NCBI GenBank assembly: GCA_903870275.1
Contig: CAIQCK010000032.1
Location: 1 to 45,208, forward strand
Direction of reading: 5' to 3'
DNA: 45,208 nt
Source: an uncultured bacterium
GTDB taxonomy: Bacteria > Verrucomicrobiota > Verrucomicrobiia > CAIQCK01
The notes beneath the pieces are model-generated. The model searched no databases, was not told where the DNA came from, and saw nothing but the letters and a program-made list of their open reading frames with translations. The translations under genes were made by a program, and so were the position numbers. Below, one piece after another: positions 40,577-45,208 of this stretch. The number at the start of each line of letters is the position of its first letter. Position 1 is the stretch's first letter.

Positions 40577-42928
40577 ATGAATTGCAAATGCCTCATTGCC
40601 CTGTGGCTCGCAAGCGCTCTCACGGTCCTGGCGTTATCACCGGCTGAACTGGCGCCGCGCGTGCCGATCGCGAACGATCGCGAGTTGTTTGAAGCCTTCG
40701 CGCTCGACCGACCGGAACTCGTCGCCGTCAAGGCCGCCGTCGAAGCCAAAGATTTTCCCGCCGCCAAGAGCGCCTTGCTCGCGCATTTCCGACAGCGGCG
40801 CTCGCCGGCATGGTTCTTGAACTGGTGGGAGAAGCCCGCACCGGGCACAACCGCGCCGCCTGCCGCGCTGATTGCTGCGGCCGGGGAAATCCTCGCGCAT
40901 CAATTCAGAACCGCCAGCGTGGCGGTTCGTTTTGATGGGCCGATTGGCTGGCAATACCTGCCGGCGAAACTGCCCGACGGCTCGCTCGACTATCAGGTGC
41001 CGCTCGTGCTCTACATCAATCGTTTCTCCTGGTGGCGCGACACGCTGGGCCCGGCCTATTGGACCACCGGCGACGAGTCGTATGCGCGCGAGTGGGCCGC
41101 CGAAGTTCGCGAGTGGACCGCGAGCAATCCCCCTGCGTTGGTGTTCGATGAAAGAGCGACGCCCTCGCCGTGGCGCCGGCTCACCGCGGCTTATTCGACG
41201 CCGATGTGGATTTACGGCCTGAATTATTTTCTGCAATCGCCCGCCGTGACTCCCGATACGCTCGCGGCGTTTTTCAAGGCGGTCATTGCAAAAACGCGCT
41301 TCACCATCCGCAACCCCGACGAGGCCAACCGCCGCCTCGTCCAACTCGAAGCGGTCCACGCCGTCTCCACGTATTTCCCCGAACTGCGCGACGCGGGCCG
41401 CTGGGGCCAATGGGCGCTGGATGAAACCGCCCGGTTCATCGAGCAGGAAATGTATCCCGACGGCGCGCTGAAAGAACTCGTGCCCGGTTACCAAAGCGTC
41501 GCCGTCGCCTCGTTGCGGAACATGACCGCGCTGGGGGCGGCGAACTCCGCGCCGTTGCGCTACACCCTGCGCGACGCCCTCGCGCGTGCCACGGAGCACC
41601 TGACCCAGATCATGCTCCCCAACGGCACCGTTCCCGCCTTCGGCGGCACGTGGACGCCCGCGTTTGTAGCCCCCGAACTGGAGCGGGCGCTGGCCTTTTA
41701 TCCATCGGAAAAAGGCGAAATCCGGCGCGACCAGTTGCGCTACATGATCACCCTCGGCCGCGACGGCGCGCCGCCCGCTTCGGCTTCCACCTCCGCACCG
41801 TGGGCCGGCGATTACGTCATGCGCGGCTGGGGCCGCACCAATCTCACCGCCCGCCTGAACACCGCGACCGAGCCGCCCGGCGCCGGCTGGCATCGCACCG
41901 ATCTGGCGCTCGCGTTTCGCACCGGGCCGTTCGGCACCGAACACCAGCACGAGGACAAGCTCAGCTTCGTGCTCTACGGCTTCGGCAGCCACCTGCTCGA
42001 CGAGATGGGCGTTTACAGCCACACACCCGGTCTCTGGCGCGATTACTTCGCCAGCACGGCCGCCCACAATACGGTGCTCGTGGACGGTCTCGGCCAGAAC
42101 CGGCGTGCCCGCCCCGCATCGTGGACCACCGACCGTCCGCTCGAAGGCAACTGGATCACCGACAACGCGTTCGATTTCGTTTCCGGGGTCTATGACGACG
42201 GCTGGGGACCGGACAACCTGCAAAGCGTGGCACAACGGCGCGAGATTTTCTTCGCGAAGCCGGATTACTGGATCGTGCACGACTTGCTCCGTGGCAGCGG
42301 CAATCACACTTACGAGGTGTTGTTCCACTGGCTCCCCCTGAACGACATTCAGGTCCACGACCCGACCAAGGTGAGCTATAGCGCCAACGCCAGACGTCCC
42401 AATCTCGCGATCTACCCCGTGGACACCGACGTGGAGGTGGAGGTGTTCCGAGGCTGGATGCGTTCGCCACAAGACCCGTACAGCGTGCGTCAGGGCTGGT
42501 TCTCGCCCGGCTATCAGAAAGCGGACCCGTCACCGTGCACCGTCGTCCGGCGCCGGGGTGTTGCGCCGCAGGTCATCGAGAACATTTTGGCACCCGCGCT
42601 GCCGAGCGATACGCCGGACATTGCCGCCCAGCGGATCGCCGTCACAGACGCAGACAACCGGCCGCTTCAACGCACGGACGTTTGCGCGCTTCGGATTTAC
42701 AGCCGCGCCGGCGCGGACATTTACGTCAACGACCTGCGCGCGGAAAACCTTCTCACCGCGCAGCCGCGGCCCAAAACTATCGCCGCCGGCCGGTTGGGGA
42801 CCATTGAGTTCAGCGGCAAGCTTCTCTTTATCCGCCTCAACGCCAACGGCGAACCGCTGCTCGTCCGACACGTCGGCGGCACTCCACCCACGCGCGCCGG
42901 CAGCGAAATCCGGCCGCTTAAACCGTAG
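40577..42928 (+). CDS. Heparinase II/III-like polysaccharide lyase
   Basis: A 783-residue secreted protein with a signal peptide (MNCKCLIALWLASALTVLAL, cleavage near SPAE); the ATG at 40577 is taken over the open extension to 40499 for that reason. Residues ~60-400 form an alpha/alpha toroid (Hepar_II_III_N-like, with WWRDTLGPAYWTTGDESYAREWAAE and FPELRDAGRWGQWALDE), and ~420-700 a beta-sandwich with FGTEHQHEDKLSFVLYGFG, GVYSHTPGLWRDYFASTAAHNTVLVDG and WIVHDLLRGSGNHTYEVLFHWLPL. This arrangement is the heparinase II/III and alginate lyase family; GTEHQHEDKLSF carries the conserved His/Glu. It cleaves an acidic polysaccharide outside the cell; the exact substrate is unknown. No sulfatase or transporter is adjacent. 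Confidence 0.85.
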   Translation: MNCKCLIALWLASALTVLALSPAELAPRVPIANDRELFEAFALDRPELVAVKAAVEAKDFPAAKSALLAHFRQRRSPAWFLNWWEKPAPGTTAPPAALIAAAGEILAHQFRTASVAVRFDGPIGWQYLPAKLPDGSLDYQVPLVLYINRFSWWRDTLGPAYWTTGDESYAREWAAEVREWTASNPPALVFDERATPSPWRRLTAAYSTPMWIYGLNYFLQSPAVTPDTLAAFFKAVIAKTRFTIRNPDEANRRLVQLEAVHAVSTYFPELRDAGRWGQWALDETARFIEQEMYPDGALKELVPGYQSVAVASLRNMTALGAANSAPLRYTLRDALARATEHLTQIMLPNGTVPAFGGTWTPAFVAPELERALAFYPSEKGEIRRDQLRYMITLGRDGAPPASASTSAPWAGDYVMRGWGRTNLTARLNTATEPPGAGWHRTDLALAFRTGPFGTEHQHEDKLSFVLYGFGSHLLDEMGVYSHTPGLWRDYFASTAAHNTVLVDGLGQNRRARPASWTTDRPLEGNWITDNAFDFVSGVYDDGWGPDNLQSVAQRREIFFAKPDYWIVHDLLRGSGNHTYEVLFHWLPLNDIQVHDPTKVSYSANARRPNLAIYPVDTDVEVEVFRGWMRSPQDPYSVRQGWFSPGYQKADPSPCTVVRRRGVAPQVIENILAPALPSDTPDIAAQRIAVTDADNRPLQRTDVCALRIYSRAGADIYVNDLRAENLLTAQPRPKTIAAGRLGTIEFSGKLLFIRLNANGEPLLVRHVGGTPPTRAGSEIRPLKP

Positions 42929-42988
42929 CCGCGGGCGAAGCGTCAGAACCCGGCTTGATTAACTGGACGCCGGCGCTATGATGCACAC

Positions 42989-43993
42989 ATGAAATCGTTC
43001 CTCCTTCTCGCAGTGTTTGCGGCGCTGCTCGGCGGACTGAACCCCGCCATTCGGGCCGCCTCTCCCACCACAGCCACCACCTCTCCCGGTGCCGGCACCG
43101 CCGGTTTTAAGCGGTCGGACGCGGCGCACTTTACCTTGCGCGACGGCACGCAGATTGTCGGTAAGTTGGAGATCAAGAACGTCGAGGTTGCCACGGTTTA
43201 CGGGACGCTGACCGTTCCTCTGGACGACATCGTGAGAATTCGCATCGGAAAAAAATCCGACCGCGAGTTGAAGTCGAAGATAGACAAGTGCATTGCGGAT
43301 TTGGGCAGCAAGGACTTCGCCGCGCGCGACGCGGCGACGGTCGAACTGGCCAAACTCGGCCGGACGGCTTACACGGAATTGCGCAAGGCGTCGTTTTCGG
43401 ACGACGCGGAAGTGAAAGAGCGCGCCAACAAGCTGATCGAAGACATGGGCGCGGTGGACGAGGAGGCGGACATTCCGTGCGAGGACGACGAGGTGGTGAC
43501 GCCGACGTTCACGATTGTCGGCGCGGTGAAGTTTGAGTCGCTGTCCATCGCCACGAAGTTCGGCCCGCTCAAGGTGGCGAAAAAAGACCTTGCCGTCATG
43601 TCGCTGGCCGAGCCGCAAATGATTGCGCGCAACCTCTCCGTGCCCGCCCGCGCCACCGCCGGCCGCATGATCGCCACGGGCGTCCGCGTCAAGCGCGGTG
43701 ACCGCCTCGTCATCAACGCCAGCGGCAGCATCAGCTATCGCAACTACGGCGGCACACAGTTCTCACCCGAAGGCAGTTCCAACTACGGTTCGTGGAACGA
43801 GAACTTCCAGACCGGCGCGTTGCTCGGCCGCATCAATGCGAGCGGCCCGATGTTCAAAGTGGGCGAACGCTACAACGACAAGGTCGAAACCGACGGCGAG
43901 TTATTTCTTGGCATTGCCACTCACGACAGCGGCGCCAACTACGGCAACGGTGAGTTCAAAGTCCGCGTACAGATTCAGGCGACGACGCCGTAG
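42989..43993 (+). CDS. Secreted HEAT-like and PA-IL-like domain protein
   Basis: A 334-residue protein with signal peptide (MKSFLLLAVFAALLGGLNPA, cleavage near IRAAS). Residues ~45-85 form a small beta unit (FTLRDGTQIVGKLEIKNVEV), seen again at ~165-200 (TFTIVGAVKFESLSIATKFG). Between them ~88-150 is helical, with a HEAT-like motif (LGSKDFAARDAATVELAKLG, YTELRKAS). The C-terminal ~120 residues (TGVRVKRGDRLVINASGSIS, GALLGRINASGPMFKVGERY, GELFLGIATHDSGANYGNGE) match the PA-I galactophilic lectin-like fold. Probably periplasmic or surface exposed; the ligand is unknown. Starts 61 bp after the lyase and may be in its operon. Confidence 0.7.
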   Translation: MKSFLLLAVFAALLGGLNPAIRAASPTTATTSPGAGTAGFKRSDAAHFTLRDGTQIVGKLEIKNVEVATVYGTLTVPLDDIVRIRIGKKSDRELKSKIDKCIADLGSKDFAARDAATVELAKLGRTAYTELRKASFSDDAEVKERANKLIEDMGAVDEEADIPCEDDEVVTPTFTIVGAVKFESLSIATKFGPLKVAKKDLAVMSLAEPQMIARNLSVPARATAGRMIATGVRVKRGDRLVINASGSISYRNYGGTQFSPEGSSNYGSWNENFQTGALLGRINASGPMFKVGERYNDKVETDGELFLGIATHDSGANYGNGEFKVRVQIQATTP

Positions 43994-44095
43994 CCCTTCC
44001 CCCAAAAAAGAAGAGAGCCGGGAACAATCCGCAGGCTCATAGCGCACCTCGCGTGTTTTCTCCGGCTCTATTCTATTCGCATCAAGATTGTTTGC
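43994..44095. other. Gap between convergent genes
   Basis: About 100 bp. AGAGCCGG (44014-44021) and CCGGCTCT (44062-44069) are inverted copies, but the loop is ~40 bases and no T run follows, so a terminator is not assigned. Confidence 0.3.
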
Positions 44096-44644
44096 CTATT
44101 TTCGTCGCATCAGGACCAGGCTGCCCATCGCCGCGCCCAGCAGCAGAATCGAGGCGCCGCCGTCCGGCACCGACCCGCCGCCCGGGCCGTAGGTTGAATA
44201 AAACGAGATTCCACCCACCAGCGGCGCGCCGCCCGGAGGCGCTCCGAAGGTGTAGTCAATGGCCGCACCGGGATTATAGAACGCTTGCGCCCATCCGCCG
44301 CCTTGGCCACCCCAATGCAGGACGACGTATTCTTGACTCGGAACAGTCACCGTAACGCTGCTGCCTCCGGAAGTCGTATTCACTTTCGACAGCGGCGAGC
44401 CGTCGGGATTGGCCGTCGGCACAGGATAAGCCGTCCCAGAGGCCGTATTGAAGGCGGCCACGTCGGTTTTTAACCAACTGAAGACGGTGCTGTCACCAAA
44501 ACTACCCAACTGGCTGGCGGGGGCGGCAATGACGGACATGTCATCCATCATCGTGACGTTGACAGGAATGGCTCCGGCTGGCAGCAACGACAGGCCCAAA
44601 CCCAAGGCGGCTCCAGCAACCAGTTGAGAGCATTTCATATTCAT
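44096..44644 (-). CDS. VPDGG/PEP-CTERM-type surface protein
   Basis: A 182-residue protein. The ATG at 44644 is chosen because it precedes the signal peptide (MNMKCSQLVAGAALGLGLSL, cleavage near AGAIP); the frame is open to 44905 but the extra part has no signal. The C-terminus (~159-182) is VPDGGAS, a hydrophobic segment of about 13 residues and MRRK, the PEP-CTERM-type sorting tail (VPDSG/VPDGG variant) recognised by an exosortase. The middle is Ser/Thr/Gly-rich, with no recognised domain. No exosortase gene is in the window. Confidence 0.8.
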   Translation of the reverse strand: MNMKCSQLVAGAALGLGLSLLPAGAIPVNVTMMDDMSVIAAPASQLGSFGDSTVFSWLKTDVAAFNTASGTAYPVPTANPDGSPLSKVNTTSGGSSVTVTVPSQEYVVLHWGGQGGGWAQAFYNPGAAIDYTFGAPPGGAPLVGGISFYSTYGPGGGSVPDGGASILLLGAAMGSLVLMRRK

Positions 44645-44968
44645 GCTCTTCAAAGACGCAAGCCCCGTGCCAAGTGGAGAGAACAAGGGGGCGAGGCGGG
44701 CGGCTGGTCGCGTGATTTGCTGTGATTTCCAGCCAGAATAATGGGATTTTTGCGCACCGTTGCAGATCTGTACCGACGGACACTGCTTGCAACCGCACCG
44801 TGCAAATAACAGTGCATTTGCAATGCGGAAGTCTATCGGCAAAGAGCAGTGACGGTGCGGCCCCCAAACCGCTCGTGCGCCATCGTAGCTGCCCGCCTGA
44901 TCCAAACAGCTAGCTGTCGTCGCCGCAGGTTTCGGTCGACGACCAGCCTGTACTGTGTTCCCCCGTCA
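44645..44968. other. Gap between the two CTERM protein genes
   Basis: About 320 bp. It should contain the promoter of the 44644 gene on the minus strand. No gene is supported. A CTGTTATTTGCACGG region on the minus strand near 44800 is A/T richer than the surroundings but has no recognisable motif. Confidence 0.35.
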
Positions 44969-45208
44969 TTACTTCTTGCGCATCAGGACCAATCCGCCCA
45001 AAGCCATGCCCAACAGACCAATTGAAGCGCCGCCATCGGGCACGGAACCGCCTGCGGGATCAATCAAGCCTTGGCCCACATTCCCCGGCCAGCCGCTCGG
45101 ATCGGGCTTCAGCCAGTAGGAATTGATCGCCTGATAGCCGGGGCCGCTCAGTGAAGCCAGGTAGGCATTGGCATCGGCCAGCGCCGCCGAATCCGTCACC
45201 GACTTCAC
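44969..45208 (-). CDS. VPDGG/PEP-CTERM-type surface protein, cut by window edge
   Basis: The C-terminal 79 codons of a second surface protein; the 5' part lies beyond 45208. The visible part is Ala/Ser-rich (SVTDSAALADANAYLASLSG, YWLKPDPSGWPGN) and ends in the same VPDGGAS, hydrophobic segment and MRKK tail. The tail DNA is very similar to that of the neighbouring protein although the preceding sequences are unrelated, so only the sorting tail is conserved. The start is not visible. Confidence 0.75.
   Translation of the reverse strand: MKSVTDSAALADANAYLASLSGPGYQAINSYWLKPDPSGWPGNVGQGLIDPAGGSVPDGGASIGLLGMALGGLVLMRKK

Noticed and set aside
44014..44069. Inverted repeat AGAGCCGG/CCGGCTCT as a bidirectional terminator
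   Set aside because: The loop is about 40 bases and neither side has a T run, so a terminator is not supported.

Overview
The window reads as a chromosomal segment of a GC-rich Verrucomicrobiota bacterium, probably from the Pedosphaera/Limisphaera side of the phylum. The placement rests on two adjacent secreted proteins ending in the VPDGG variant of the PEP-CTERM sorting tail, many short dispersed palindromic repeats, and secreted polysaccharide-active and hypothetical proteins with no close match to model organisms. It is an inference from style, not a phylogenetic result. No phage, plasmid, transposase, CRISPR or classical defence genes were seen.

Layout. 1-11 kb: minus-strand accessory genes (DUF4190-like membrane protein, a membrane protein broken by an in-frame TAG, a beta-lactamase-fold serine hydrolase, a large secreted alpha-toroid protein, a secreted amidohydrolase, a SHOCT membrane protein, then an overlapping trio of secreted protein, zinc-ribbon membrane protein and FmdB-type zinc ribbon). 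11-19.4 kb: mpl on the plus strand, converging on a tightly packed minus-strand series: xylB, a cytosine-deaminase-type amidohydrolase, an STN-like secreted protein, bioF, bioA, bioD and yjbQ. 19.8-21.5 kb: plus-strand accessory genes, namely a secreted protein of two tandem repeats with a strong terminator, a minimal MotA/TolQ/ExbB-like membrane protein, and a TPR-like gene broken by an in-frame TAA.

21.6-27.6 kb: one minus-strand riboflavin operon led by an FMN riboswitch: ribBA, ribH, nusB, a PHP phosphoesterase, ftsY, ribD, ribE. The genes overlap or nearly abut, so nusB and ftsY appear to sit under flavin control. The leader carries a candidate terminator whose 5' arm is exactly complementary to the 5' side of the riboswitch P1 region, suggesting a direct P1-exchange switch.

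27.6-37.2 kb: an isocitrate/isopropylmalate-type dehydrogenase, a repeat-rich non-coding stretch, a zinc-ribbon/PH-like membrane protein, alaS (unusually long, with an AT-richer inserted segment), a 147-bp palindromic element, recA, tRNA-Ser(GGA), an outer-membrane-type protein, a decayed second tRNA-Ser(GGA) copy, and a PiT phosphate transporter. 37.4-45.2 kb: a 56-aa membrane ORF paralogous to the C-terminal tail of the neighbouring GNAT-type acyltransferase, that acyltransferase and an overlapping secreted protein, a small membrane protein, a heparinase II/III-type lyase, a HEAT/PA-IL-like secreted protein and two VPDGG-CTERM proteins, the last cut by the window edge.

The points most worth following are the riboswitch-terminator exchange and the genes it would control, the AlaRS insertion, the tRNA-Ser duplication bracketing one gene, the palindrome read in frame inside RibD, the duplicated leader/signal-peptide segment at about 3.05 and 7.6 kb, and the stand-alone copy of the acyltransferase membrane tail. 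No single locus stands out as a clearly new multi-gene system.
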